Below are positions 1 to 10,562 of a DNA stretch of 64,000 nucleotides, one piece after another. Source of the DNA: Atriophallophorus winterbourni (taxonomy: Eukaryota > Platyhelminthes > Trematoda > Plagiorchiida > Microphallidae); the NCBI GenBank assembly GCA_013407085.1, contig JACCGJ010020378.1, positions 31,505 through 95,504 of the forward strand, written 5' to 3'. A program made the position numbers and the translations under genes. Below the pieces are notes generated by a model. That model was not told the DNA's origin. It saw nothing but the letters and a program-made list of their open reading frames with translations, and made no database searches. Position 1 is the first letter of the stretch; the number at the start of each line of letters is the position of its first letter.

Positions 1-1065
1 CCCACGCTCATGTAAAGAGTGTGTAAACCCAAGACAATGAACGAAAAAGCTAGCTTGCATCCACATCCATCTTTCTCACACTTTAATACCCGCGTTATGG
101 TTTGTGATTTAGAATCAAATGAAACCAGTATTTCATTTCACACAATTGGCCTGAACACATTCACATAAACATGGATCTTACATTGTTTTTCGAAAAATTT
201 GTTGTATTAATTATTGTCGAGAATTTATGCATTTTTTTGTTGGAACCCATACACCGCACCATCTAATGCGTTTAGCTGAGCGCAATAGACCTTTCAAAAT
301 GTTTCATTCAAAACAAGATAGTACATTCTTAAATAATCATTTATCATTTTTATGTATCGTTATATTATAGACAAAATATAATCCCGTAGACTTAATCGAT
401 TAAGCGATACATCATCGCCCTTTTCATTCGGCTCTCCAATTCTGAGCAGTACACGGGGTGTTGCAATGTTGCGAAAGTTTACATAAGTTAAAGCTTTTAT
501 GCAGATTACGTTGATTTGCTTAATGTTGTAGTTTATTTGTTTCTTCATAACTATCAAAACATTTAAAAATATGTTAAACGAGAGAACTTATTGATCGTAT
601 CTCTTACTCAAAACATAATTTTATTTTTGGATGTTAGCTCACATCAATGACTTCTGTGATTACATGCACTTGAATTAACATTGATAATTTGATTATTGTT
701 TTTTCCGTTATGTTTATACACAAACGGATGTTACTGGAGCATCATTAAGAATTTTTTTGACAGCGCACCATGTATGCTTGTAATCTCATTTTTATGCAGT
801 ATCATATCATCAACATCACTAACATCATTAACACCGTTTTTGCATTACCTTTCCGGTAATCATCTTAAAGAGCAACACACCAGTATCATACATCAAAAAT
901 GAACATTGGCTATGCGAAGACACAGTGATGATCCCAGTAAAGACCATTGCGAAATGCCACTAATTATATGGAATTCATGGACAATACACGTTTCATGTAA
1001 ATTCAAATTTATTATAATACCAAACCACTACTTCTTTGTAACATGGCAGTATCTTTGCTCAAGTA
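1..1065. other. Intergenic or intronic DNA, nothing recognised
   Basis: AT-rich sequence without a supportable exon, RNA gene or element. It does not resemble the last kilobase of the 9.8 kb unit, so homology to the array appears to begin only near 1,066-1,085. Short open frames here are at chance level for this base composition. Confidence 0.5.
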
Positions 1066-1917
1066 GAGTTAGTTAGCTATCAATAGTATGTTCCATTTTA
1101 TAATTCAAGAGTAAAAGGTATTTGAATTTGTATAAAAGATTACGCAGTTGAAATTTAAAGTTGCATCATTTTGTAACTTCCACATAAATCCAACCGGTCA
1201 GGCCTGTGAGCAACTTCGAACCGCAGGACCAATTTGTTTGTACCCCACCCGAAATCAATAAATCATTGTACCGACCATTGTAGCAAATACTCCGTGGTGT
1301 ACCTTCTATGAATTCCAAGTCGCAGTTTCAAAGAACCAGCGTATCGTGGATGAAGTTGGTCGTTCAAAGTTTTTTTGCATGATTGCTAAGAATAGAGATA
1401 AGTTATGATGTGCTATCTTACAAAAACAGAGAATAAAGTACATTTGCTGAACGTTAGACTGTTTGAAACATGAAGGTTCTTTGTTTTGGTGAGCAAATCA
1501 TGTGTACAGAAAGCATTCAACTACTCAGATTTGCACCCTCAGGAACCATGATGAATGGAAATCCATATTTTCGATAAAGAAAATACATTTTTGGTTTAAT
1601 GAATATTGATTCGTTGGAACAGTTAACATATAATCTCTCGTTTAACCGCGTTATACATGATAGTTTAGCGGTCGGCAAGAACTAACAGAAAGTAGCAATA
1701 TATTATCGAGTAAAATGGTCAAAGCGATTTTACAAAAAAAAGAAGATTTACTGCAACTTCACTCGGCAGAACTCGATGCGAGTCCATTATGACAGTCGAA
1801 ATGAAATTAACTCACCACATTTTTGTGAATATCAGTTATGGTATGTTCGTAAATCATCAGCTGACGCAAATTGTAGGTACATTATTAGAAATGTATTTGA
1901 TTTTATTCATTTTACAG

Positions 1918-1944
1918 TTACCGGAACCGAATCAAGAAAACGAA
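1918..1944 (+). CDS. 27-nt micro-exon candidate, unit copy 1
   Basis: A pyrimidine-rich acceptor ending 'catttTacag' precedes 27 nt, followed by a consensus donor 'gtaagtatt'. The length is a multiple of three and the exon is open in phase 1 (two bases complete the previous codon). A related 27-nt exon with the same first bases, 'TTAC..GAAACCAAA', lies at 31,203-31,229 in the single-copy gene, and the equivalents in copies 2 and 3 keep both splice sites. This suggests conservation of splicing rather than chance. Neighbouring exons of this copy are not resolved. Confidence 0.5.
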
Positions 1945-4012
1945 GTAAGTATTGAGAATGAATTTGTAAATTGCAAATCTGAAATTCTTTATTGATTACA
2001 AATGCGTCAACTTGTAAACTACGGTGATATAACACTGGTACAACAAAAACTGTGCTAGCCACAAGCTTGTGTTTATTCGATATTCCGCGTCATACACACA
2101 ATTAACTTACAGTTTTTGACTACTGAATATCTCCCAGTAAAATACTTAATGTTTTATCTATGAGGCTGAGATAATTTAGGGCTTACACTTTGAATTCGAC
2201 TGTGTCTCAATCGCAACTTAACTGAAGTAAACATGTTGGCATTTTGAGTTTGTTTCACGTGAAACAAACCACAAAAACTATCGCTAAGCACTCTGGTTGC
2301 ATTTTTGGCCATAAACACATTCACAGAAAAAACATACATCTTTATCCCATGGATCTTCTTGTGTCGTCCCATCAAACGTCCCCACGATACCACAGATCTG
2401 AGTTTCGTATTGTTTTGTCTTATCTGAGAAAGCAATAATGTATATTGGTTTTCCGAGCGCAATATATTTTCATTAAAAACATTGATTATTCATAGCTGTT
2501 GATAAAGGTTAACGAATTTAAATTTTATAGCAAAATAACATATCAACAAAAAATGGAATGAACTGCTTTTCTTATTTTATCGCGGATTTATTTCTTTCTT
2601 CTGAGGAGAATCGGACAGCTTTATCTTATAAAACATTGAGAGAGAATACGTGCACATTTCTTGATCAAGATAAATTTGATAAACAAATTGCTCGCATTGT
2701 TTCGTTGTCCAAGACGTTAGTGTATTAGTCACACACGCACTGTCTAATGCGTAGTACATCTATTCTGTCCAAAATCGTCGGTATTGTTGCTTCCATTTCT
2801 CACATGGAAAACTTTAACGGCACCAGTGCCGTTTATATACTGGTTGAATAGATGAGAACCTGGATTGGGGATACAAATGTTTTTGGAAAGATGTATCAAA
2901 ATAATTTGCGTCTCCATGCTGGTTCACTTATGTATGATTGTTCACAAAACTAACTTGTATCATAACTTTGAAAAATCAGCGTGCAAGAAGTCTCCCACCT
3001 CAAGACGTGAACAATAACGTGTGTTTTGAGAAATTGCACAATTGAACTGATCTTGGAATAACCACTTTTCAATCAATCAAATTTCTCGAGACACGGGTAT
3101 GAGGTTAATCTCATTGATTTGAATACCAAGAAAGGTATCAAAAGTTACATATTGTTCACCGTTTATCTACTGTATATAGGCATGCGGATTACGACCATTC
3201 GGTCAGTAATTGCAAAAGGAGTGACAAACGTGTTTACGTTTGAAATGAACGCAGATTCAGATATGTTTTCAAGACCATGACATTGATAGTAAGATCATCC
3301 GCATGCCCGGCTCCATATTTATATAGTATAAAACGAAAGCTTTTGTGCGAGAAAACACTACCGGATTAAGGAACAAAATGCGAAACTTCAAATAGATACA
3401 TTCAAATATAAGAACAACGGAGGATTGATGAACCCGGTAAACCCTCTTCTATCTGACAAAACATTATTTGGAAATTTGATCGGGTTCCGCATATTTCAAG
3501 ATCATTATCCGGCGCATTCTCCGCGCAACTTCAAAGCAAGCCACAGATTATCTTGCATTATTTCTGAATGAATCGCGAATTGCGGTTGGAATGTCCATAT
3601 CACCGATACTTTTGGATATAGGTTTCATAGTATTATCAGATCAATGTTATTTCCATATATTTATCTAAAGTTAGCTAGGACCAATTTACTCTTACAGCAT
3701 GTAAGTATCTACGGCGGATCGTTACATGTGTGCAGTATTATTGAATTTTGTGATCTTCATTCGTTCATTGATTTGTTTCTGTGGATCAGCTCTCAGATTT
3801 AGCCAACATGTTTAAAACTGCCAGCAGATACACAAAACGCAGCATGTAAAAAAGCACATTTCTCAAAGGAATACTGACAGCAAACTGTGCTGCATTGATA
3901 TTGTTACTGCTTTACGTTTATTTTAATCCCGATGAAATGAAATATCGTGGTTTTTGTGTGTTATAAAAATGCATGCTAATGAGCATTTTTTGAACAATCT
4001 ATCGTTGAACTA

Positions 4013-4310
4013 TCATGTGTTAACTGTGAGAAAGTGGTTACTAGTAAACAAGTTTATAATTGAATGCCGCTGTTGCATGGGTTTTGTAAAACGAAACACG
4101 ATATTGAACCACCGAATCACATAGTGATTTGTGGTCAAGCACTCAAGGCGCTTAAAGATGATCAATCTGATGTGTTGTTCGCATTCCCCGAAATTTTGTT
4201 TTAACTCTAACAAAAACTAATATTACTGTATCTACCTGATGACGGCAAACAGCTAGAAACCGGTAGTGGAGTGTAATTTTGGAGTATATGGGCAACACAT
4301 CACTTCGGTT
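4013..4310. repeat. Inverted pair of the 240-bp hammerhead repeat
   Basis: About 4,013-4,200 is a reverse-oriented copy of the 240-bp repeat: its complement contains 'gaccacaaatcactatgtga' and then 'aaacccatgcaacagcggca', as in the array at 6,150-7,910. A plus-oriented part follows directly, from about 4,215, with a hammerhead core. The two therefore form a head-to-head pair with little between them. Copy 2 has the same arrangement at about 13,815-14,115; copy 3 has lost the plus-oriented half through its 280-bp deletion. Confidence 0.65.
4224..4276 (+). ncRNA. Hammerhead ribozyme-like motif (type I layout)
   Basis: The conserved core is present: CTGATGA at 4,236-4,242, stem II CGGC/GCTA around loop AAACA, then GAAA at 4,256-4,259. 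It is followed by the palindrome-containing CCGGTA. Stem I can form between TAC before the core and GTG after the predicted cleavage site (GTA, position 4,265), with an outer helix and a bulge on the 5' side. One stem II pair is lost (C-A). The short self-complementary stem III fits the dimer-type hammerheads known from PLEs and animal retrozymes. In copy 2 the core is mutated (CCGATGA at about 14,041). Confidence 0.55.
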
Positions 4311-5899
4311 ACTAATATTTTAAATACTGTCATCAGTTTTAACTGTTGAACAAGTGTCACGCAAAATGTCAAATTACATTAATCGCTGACGTGATCGATC
4401 CTTAATGAAGAAAAGTTTCATTGCCCAGGCCAAGTCTGTAAAGACTGATTAGAAACAAACAAGGGTTGGCCTGATTCGATGAGCTTTGAGCAATAAAAGC
4501 CGTAAAAAGCATTTTGAGTTTAGAGCTGAAATTATAAATAATAATGGATTTATTTAAAAGTCTATTTGAAGATGAGAACATATAGTTAACCTGTAACGCA
4601 AATAAAAATCGGATAATATAATCTTTAATACCAAGCAGACAAATATGAACATCTCGGCAGATCATTCGACGCCAACGTTATACATCTAATGTTTCTCGCG
4701 CAGCGCTTTCTTTATGAAGACTTCACATTTGTAAAACGGATAGTCATTTCCATGTCTCACCTAAACACCTCTGACATCAGACCAAACCGTCTGTTCATTT
4801 GAAATCATCGGTTTACAATGCGATCGTTCATGCACAAATTTCGAAAAACGTATTTAGTGTAATTTGTAACAAATTTAACAAATCGAGCGAGAAACTGTTT
4901 TCTAATAGACCGAGATACGACCTAGAATAATAGTCCAAACTCCGTACGGTGATTTGTTCCGAAACCATCAGACCTACTTTCATAACACGTTTGGTTCGCC
5001 ACACAGGCTCCTCAAAGTTTTGTAATGCACGTACACTAAACAAATTAACGATAATTTGAAATGAATATTTAAATTGATCTATGAAAGGTTACTTTACTGA
5101 GTTCATTTCTAGAATCTACGTAAAAGTTTACTGTTGGGAATAAGATGGACGTTTCAATGATCTTAAGGAGAGCAAGCATCTTTATAAGCGATTTAAAGGC
5201 TGTTTCTGCAAAGAAGGTCGCCAAAAAACAACAACACAACAACAAACAATTGCTTTTATAGCTCAAACGAGAGCAACGCGGTAATGTGTTCCTACAAATT
5301 TCTTCAGTATACCCCTGTCATCAAGCAACAATGGTGATCGACCAGATCTTTGAAACTCTCTCTCAATTCAAGTGTGATGAAAGACATATTCAGAAATACT
5401 TAGAGACGGAACAGTGACGTCAGTAGAAGCAGATTAATCACTGCCTGATAAAAACTCGCAATGTGAAAATGATCATGCTAAGGTTTTAGCATTGCTGTTA
5501 ATAATAGTTTTAAGTAGTGCTGCAACCTTCTGCCGAAAAATAATATAAATTAGTTTCGCCGAACATTAGAAGATTGGACATAATAATATACTTTGTGTTC
5601 GTGAGCTAGTCAATTTGAACAAAGAGCAGACCAATACGCGGAAATGCACTCTCTCGCATCATGGTTAACATAAAGTAATTTATTTCGGATAGCAAAACTT
5701 GTTACTTAAAAGAACGAAGTTTTGTTTATCTTACAATCAGATAAATATGTGTGTAATAGCACAGCATTTCCCATCATGATATACTTTGTTCGGTTTTATC
5801 AGATAATATCAAATTATAATCAGATTATCATATTATGACCTGTAACCAATTGTTATTGGTACAAAAACATAATTATATCTTCTCCAATCACCTTAATAG

Positions 5900-5917
5900 C
5901 CGCCCAAGGAAAACGAG
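5900..5917 (+). CDS. 18-nt micro-exon candidate, unit copy 1
   Basis: Acceptor 'caccttaatag', 18 nt beginning CCGCCCAAGG, then donor 'gttagttg'. It is open in phase 1 (AQGKR) and in phase 0. It resembles part of the 27-nt exon at 33,028 (both start CCG and contain a CCAA..GAACGAG or CCAAGGAAAACGAG stretch) and a diverged version at 26,149. The donor has T at +3, so this is weaker than the 27-nt exon. Confidence 0.4.
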
Positions 5918-6149
5918 GTTAGTTGATTTGAAATTGTTTTTTACTTTTAATTTATCGTAAGTTCTTCAACTGCGGTTTAGTTTTTATTAACAAGAGCGCC
6001 ATCTACATGTGGGCTAGTGCTTACCTTTGAGTTTGCGAGAATTTCTTGGTACATGTTGCTAAAGCTCCAAGAGTGAACACGCGAGATTTTTTAATGAGTG
6101 GCAATTGTCTTATTTTATTATTACAATTTACTTAAAAAGTAATTGTGTG

Positions 6150-7910
6150 TGTGTTTATTTCTGTGATTGAACATCAGGTTTGGTTGTGCAATCCCTACGC
6201 AACAGTGGCATTCAAGAATATACTCATTTAACACCTATCCAGTGTTTCAATTCTTAATGTACCTAATCAAAACGTATACACTTAATAACGGCAAACAGCC
6301 GGAAACCGTAGTGTAGTGTAATTTCAGGAGATGTGAGCAACACATCGCTTTGGTCATCCGTATTCGCCTTGAGTGCTTGACCACAAATCACTTTGTGATT
6401 CTGTGTTTGAGCATCGTGGTTCGTTGTACGTTCCTTGCGAGCCAGTGGCATTCAATTATACATTTGTTTACCATTTATCAACTGTTTTAATTCTTACCAA
6501 GTCTGCCTTCGCCTGATGACAGCAAAAAGCCAGAATCCGCTAGTGCAGTGTAATTTCAGAAGATGTGAGAAACACACCGCTTTGGTCATCCACAAGCGCC
6601 TCGAGTTCTTGACAACAAATTGCTATAGGATTTTGTCTTTAAACACAGTGGTTGGTTGTACCAACCCTATGCAACAGTGACATTCATGTATACATTTGTT
6701 TACAACTTTTCCACTGTTTCAAGGCTCCCTGATACTAATCTTACTGTATCTACCTGATGAAGGGAAACAACCGGAAACCGGTTGTGCATTGTAATTTACG
6801 GGCATGTGAGCAACACATACGTTGGTCATCCCGGAGCGCCTTGAGTACTTGACCACAAATCACTATATGATACTGTTTTTGAAAATTGAGGTACGAGATA
6901 CTAACCCTAAGCAACGGTAGCATGCAAGTTTAAACTAGTTTATCATTTATCCAGTGTTTCAAGACCCTTTGAACGTAATCTTACTGTCTCCACCCAATGA
7001 CCTCAAACAGCCAGATACCGGTAGTGCATCGTAATTTCTAGGTTTGTGAGCAACACATCACTCTGGTCATCAATTAGCGTCATGAGTGCTTGAGCACGAA
7101 ACACTATGTGATTTCGAGTTTGAACATCGCGATTCGTTGTACGAACCTAATGCCGCAGCGGCATTGAAGCGTACACTTTTTTCACGATTCACCCACTGTT
7201 TCAATGCTAACTCTAACTAATCATACTCTATCCACCCGATGACAACAAACAGCCAAAATCCCCTAATATAGAGTAATTTCAGGAAATGTGAGCAACACAT
7301 CACTGTGGTCATCCAGAAGCGCCTCGAGTACTTGACCACAAATGACTATTCGATTACGTGTTTGAACGTCGTCGTTCGTTTTACGAACCCTATTTAACAG
7401 TGGCATTCAAGTACACACTTGTTTACCACATTTCACTGTTTCAAGGCTCACTGAACCTAATCTCACTGTGTCCACCTGATGAAGGGAAACAGTCATATAC
7501 CGGTATTGCAGTGTAATTTTGGTGGAACTTAGCAAAACAACACTTTGGTCATCCATAAAAGCCTTGATTGCTTTACCACAAATCCCTATGTAATTCAGTG
7601 TTTGAACATCGCGGTTTGTTGTTCGAACCCTATGCAACAGTGGCCTTTAATTATAAACTATTTTAGCATTCATCCACGGTTTTAAGGCTCAGTAAACTTA
7701 ATCTCACTGTCTCCACCTGATGACGGGAAACACTCAGAAACCAGTAGTGCAATGTTACTGTGATGGATGTTTGCAACACATCATTTTGGTCATCAATCAG
7801 CGCCTTTAGTGCTTGACCACAAAATACTACGGGATTCTATGTTTGAACGACGTGGTTCGTCCTACGTACTTATACAACATTGAATATTGTATTGTGTGGA
7901 TTTATAAACA
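6150..7910 (+). repeat. Tandem array of about seven 240-bp hammerhead repeats, copy 1
   Basis: The phrase 'cttgaccacaaatcac' or a variant recurs near 6,379, 6,610, 6,850, 7,090, 7,331, 7,574 and 7,815, a period of roughly 231-242 bp. Each monomer has a 'caacacatcactttggtcat' segment, a short hairpin GGTTCG..CGAACC, the segment 'ccactgtttcaaggctcact', and a hammerhead-type segment CTGATGA..stem..GAAA..CCGGTA. Monomers are diverged from each other and most cores are broken, for example CCCAATGA near 6,995 and GAAT near 6,533. The arrangement resembles the satellite and retrozyme repeats with hammerheads known in schistosomes and other animals; that comparison rests on general knowledge, not a search. 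Confidence 0.75.
6742..6795 (+). ncRNA. Hammerhead-like motif within the repeat array
   Basis: CTGATGA at 6,754-6,760 and GAAA at 6,774-6,777 are both intact, followed by CCGGTT and GTG. Stem II is weak (GG/CC inside AGGG..ACCG). Stem I inner pairs TAC/GTG and an upstream ACTG are present. It is the best-preserved core inside the array, but catalysis is uncertain. Confidence 0.45.
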
Positions 7911-8580
7911 ATTTATATCAATTATATAACACTTTCCAATAAATAAATAAATCGGGGTTTGTGAATAACGCTAACATTTCAATAAATTCAATCCTGTTTA
8001 TACTGTGTGTTTGATGTACCGCAAGTGCGGTCTGCCCAATGGTGGATGTCCCAATTGTCGCTCACGATAGATAAGATCGTTTGGAATATGACCATAATCT
8101 GCAAGAATAACTATCCTGCATTTTAAATTATCGTTAATTACACATAAGTTTAATAACTACGGGGCATTTAAATTTCTAACCGAGGATACTATTCCAAATA
8201 TTAAGACAAACACTTATCCGTTATATTGTTGATAAATATTGGAATCTATATATTGTGGGTTCATGTTTGAGCTGGTTTAGCTGAACGTTCAACCACAGCT
8301 GTATTCCTAAGTAAAAATGTTTAGCATCCATTCAGCAAGCGCGGCCACAAAGGTTTCAAGCGAATGCTCAGTTTGATGGTTGCCATAAAAATGTTTTTTA
8401 TTCCTTTATTGTAACTACACACGTATCCTACAGTTTGATATATAATTAATCATTCTTGTATAAAAAGGTATTGCAACACTGATTACTAAATATTCTGCTG
8501 TTGGATCGATTTAAACGGGTTCCACTTCCAAGAATATCACTAAATGCATTCTGATTTACAATTCTATTATATATAAATGG

Positions 8581-8778
8581 TTGCACTGCAATCATGAAAA
8601 ACGAATTTTTCTATTTTGTGTGGAAGACGTCTTTTGTCGACATCCTTTGGTTGATGTCATCCACGAACGTACATCACAAGCGCATGGTGTTTTCATTCTC
8701 CGCAGCTTTTCGTCCAATAGAGAAGCTGTTCCATTTGTCAACATCATATGGAAAATAAACCCAAATGTTCAGGATTGA
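8581..8778 (+). pseudogene. Possible exon relic related to the 48,255 exon
   Basis: Open frame of 66 codons without a convincing start or splice pair. Residues DVIHERTSQAH and later VPFVNIIWKINP can be lined up with DVIASEWFVHAEE and HQTAILLRKNDFP of the exon at 48,255-48,501, but the identity is low. Copy 2 (18,389-18,580) keeps most of the frame with an earlier stop. It could equally be chance; kept because of the apparent colinearity. Confidence 0.22.
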
Positions 8779-9002
8779 AATGACAGAATCTCGAAGGCTA
8801 ATATGCATGCATTTCTATAACACACACATACGAAATCTGGACTGTAGGATCACGGTCTGAATGCGCTTGAAGTAGCGGAAGTTTAATATAAGGAAAGGCC
8901 TTTGTATGATGATGTTGGATAAGTTTTTATAATCAATTACGGGCCTATATCGGGAATCGCTTTGTCAGTTCTTCGATTCTAGTTTGAATTTTGCTGACAG
9001 TC

Positions 9003-9284
9003 CTATCTCATCATTAACACCACATTCAACACCAAACGTCTCCGATTCATCTGAAAAAGCAATCCTTCAGTAGCATACACCACACAACCATAAATACTTG
9101 AGAACAACCAAACTAGGATCAGGTGCATAGACTTGAAATAAAAGTCGAAGTCGTACACGCTAGTTTCTTCATTGCATTCAATGTTATACATCGGAAAAAA
9201 CGTCCATTTAAATTCTTTTGTTAACAAAGGCAAATAAGCATACACTCCAAGATGACGAACTGCAATAAACATGGTATGGTACAA
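9003..9284 (-). other. Conserved 93-codon ORF, unknown
   Basis: Minus-strand frame of 93 codons with a hydrophobic stretch LILVWLFSSIYGCVVYA that could be a membrane segment. A possible acceptor 'catgtttattgcag' lies just inside the 5' end. The copy at 18,811-19,092 differs by one residue, but this only reflects recent duplication. No family is recognised. It overlaps no plus-strand exon candidate. Confidence 0.2.
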
Positions 9285-10184
9285 TGCAAATCTGTTGAAT
9301 TTTTATAATTCATATGGAATATACAACCTCATGTTGAAGAGTAAAATGACAGAGATACGAAGGTCCATATGAATGCATTATTATCACAAACAAACACCCT
9401 AAGCAAGGATTTCCTGCTGTTTGCAGCCAACAGTTATGCGGTGTATGATTAGTATGTCCTTAAGATTATTACTTGAAAGAATCAAAAACAATTTGCATTA
9501 GTATGACGCGGTTGCATGAGGTGGGTACTAACAACCTGTTCAATCACATTAGCTCACAACGATGTAGAACGTGTATGAAAACATGAACATGAGCAAAACA
9601 TGGATTGCATTTGAACTCATGATCATGAACAAAAGGCACACTTGCATGCATCTCCATCAATCACACACATTACACGACAGGTTTCGTGCTGTTTGCACTC
9701 ATAAGGAAATGACTGAATGATCTTGGACCGCATGCGCTGGAAATTGGTGAAGAAAAATAAATAAAATTGCGCATGCATGCCACTGTTTTATAATGTTACC
9801 TGTCCAATAATGCATTTTGTGATAGGCCACAATTAATTAAACTGTCTTACCATTTTTATAAAAACAATAATTGTTACTATTGGTGTTGTGCACAGTGAAT
9901 TGACAACCATAATAAATCAAGTTTTAAATAACAATTTTGCAAGAATGTATTAAGCGCATTATTAATAATCTAACCTAAATCAATTTATTCAATGCGAAAC
10001 ATATAGCTGAAGCGATAGTACACTTGGTCGCCACGTTGCAAGCAAAAAAATAATATTTTTATCTCAAGGTTTGAGATACGTTTAACACGTTTCTCTTGAA
10101 AAGATAAAAGAGTCATACAATCACCAGAGTTTGTTTTCTTGCGCCGTTATATGAACTCGCGCTGCACCTCTGACTAAGACTCAG

Positions 10185-10210
10185 TGAGCTATCGCGTTTG
10201 GAAGCGGAGC
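10185..10210 (+). CDS. Exon candidate E26, unit copy 1
   Basis: Acceptor 'cctctgactaagactcag', then 26 nt, then donor 'gtgggtgtc'. The phase is 1 in and 0 out (residues SYRVWKRS after the split codon). It opens a run of four exons that stay in frame across introns of 33, 29 and 50 nt. The short length makes the individual call weak; the phase agreement with the next exon supports it. Confidence 0.45.
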
Positions 10211-10243
10211 GTGGGTGTCATCATAACTTGTTCGTGCACGCAG

Positions 10244-10318
10244 AATATTTTGGCAAATGACATGAAGAATAACGGGATTGTGTTCAATATCTATCGTTCA
10301 TCCATAATGCTGACAAAT
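10244..10318 (+). CDS. Exon candidate E75, unit copy 1
   Basis: 75 nt between acceptor 'cttgttcgtgcacgcag' and donor 'gtgagtgcc'. It is open only in phase 0 (NILANDMKNNGIVFNIYRSS and onward); the other two frames contain stops. The upstream intron is 33 nt and the downstream intron 29 nt, sizes known for small flatworm introns. The residues line up loosely with the region of the 55,311 exon that contains TLTFYSYSQTIEKL (F..Y...I..L pattern), suggesting the same protein family. Function unknown. Confidence 0.55.
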
Positions 10319-10347
10319 GTGAGTGCCATCAGTTAGATCAGCTTCAG

Positions 10348-10452
10348 GATAACGTTTTATTTCTGCAAGAGAGGGTTCCTAGTCAGGAAAATGTTAATAT
10401 AATTATGGAATGGTCAACCGTCACCACTAATATTACCCTACCGCTTATCAGC
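10348..10452 (+). CDS. Exon candidate E105, unit copy 1
   Basis: 105 nt, phase 0 to 0, between acceptor 'agatcagcttcag' and donor 'gtatgtttc'. It encodes 35 residues including SQENVNIIMEW and ITLPLISW. These align with SQDHCLILKW and VMLQLVIPW in the exon at 55,311-55,660, in the same order, so this is probably a split-exon paralogue of that exon. The copy 2 difference CTT to CTC is synonymous. The product is unrecognised. Confidence 0.58.
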
Positions 10453-10502
10453 GTATGTTTCGCCTACGTTGTTTCACGTTTTGTGGGAATGACCACGATC
10501 AG

Positions 10503-10562
10503 TGGTCGAGATTCCAACGAGTGTTTATCGACGTCACTCTATTAAAAGTGATCTCGGACAAG
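10503..10562 (+). CDS. Exon candidate E60, unit copy 1
   Basis: 60 nt following a 50-nt intron (acceptor 'ccacgatcag'), open in phase 0 (WSRFQRVFIDVTLLKVISDK). The donor 'gtcggttt' is non-consensus. Alternatively the exon reads on for nine codons (VGLHSARNS) to a TGA near 10,590 and is terminal. Either ending is possible from sequence alone. Confidence 0.48.

Noticed and set aside
2113..2136. 24-nt exon candidate (FLTTEYLP) with resemblance to LTTEYPKDD of exon 12; copies at 11,942 and 21,749
   Set aside because: Open only in phase 0, which does not join the neighbouring phase-1 micro-exon. The matching region near 31,380 after the 27-nt exon has no such exon, so the resemblance may be chance.
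6150..7910. CRISPR-like array
   Set aside because: The period is about 240 bp with no short identical repeats and unique spacers; it is a eukaryotic tandem repeat.
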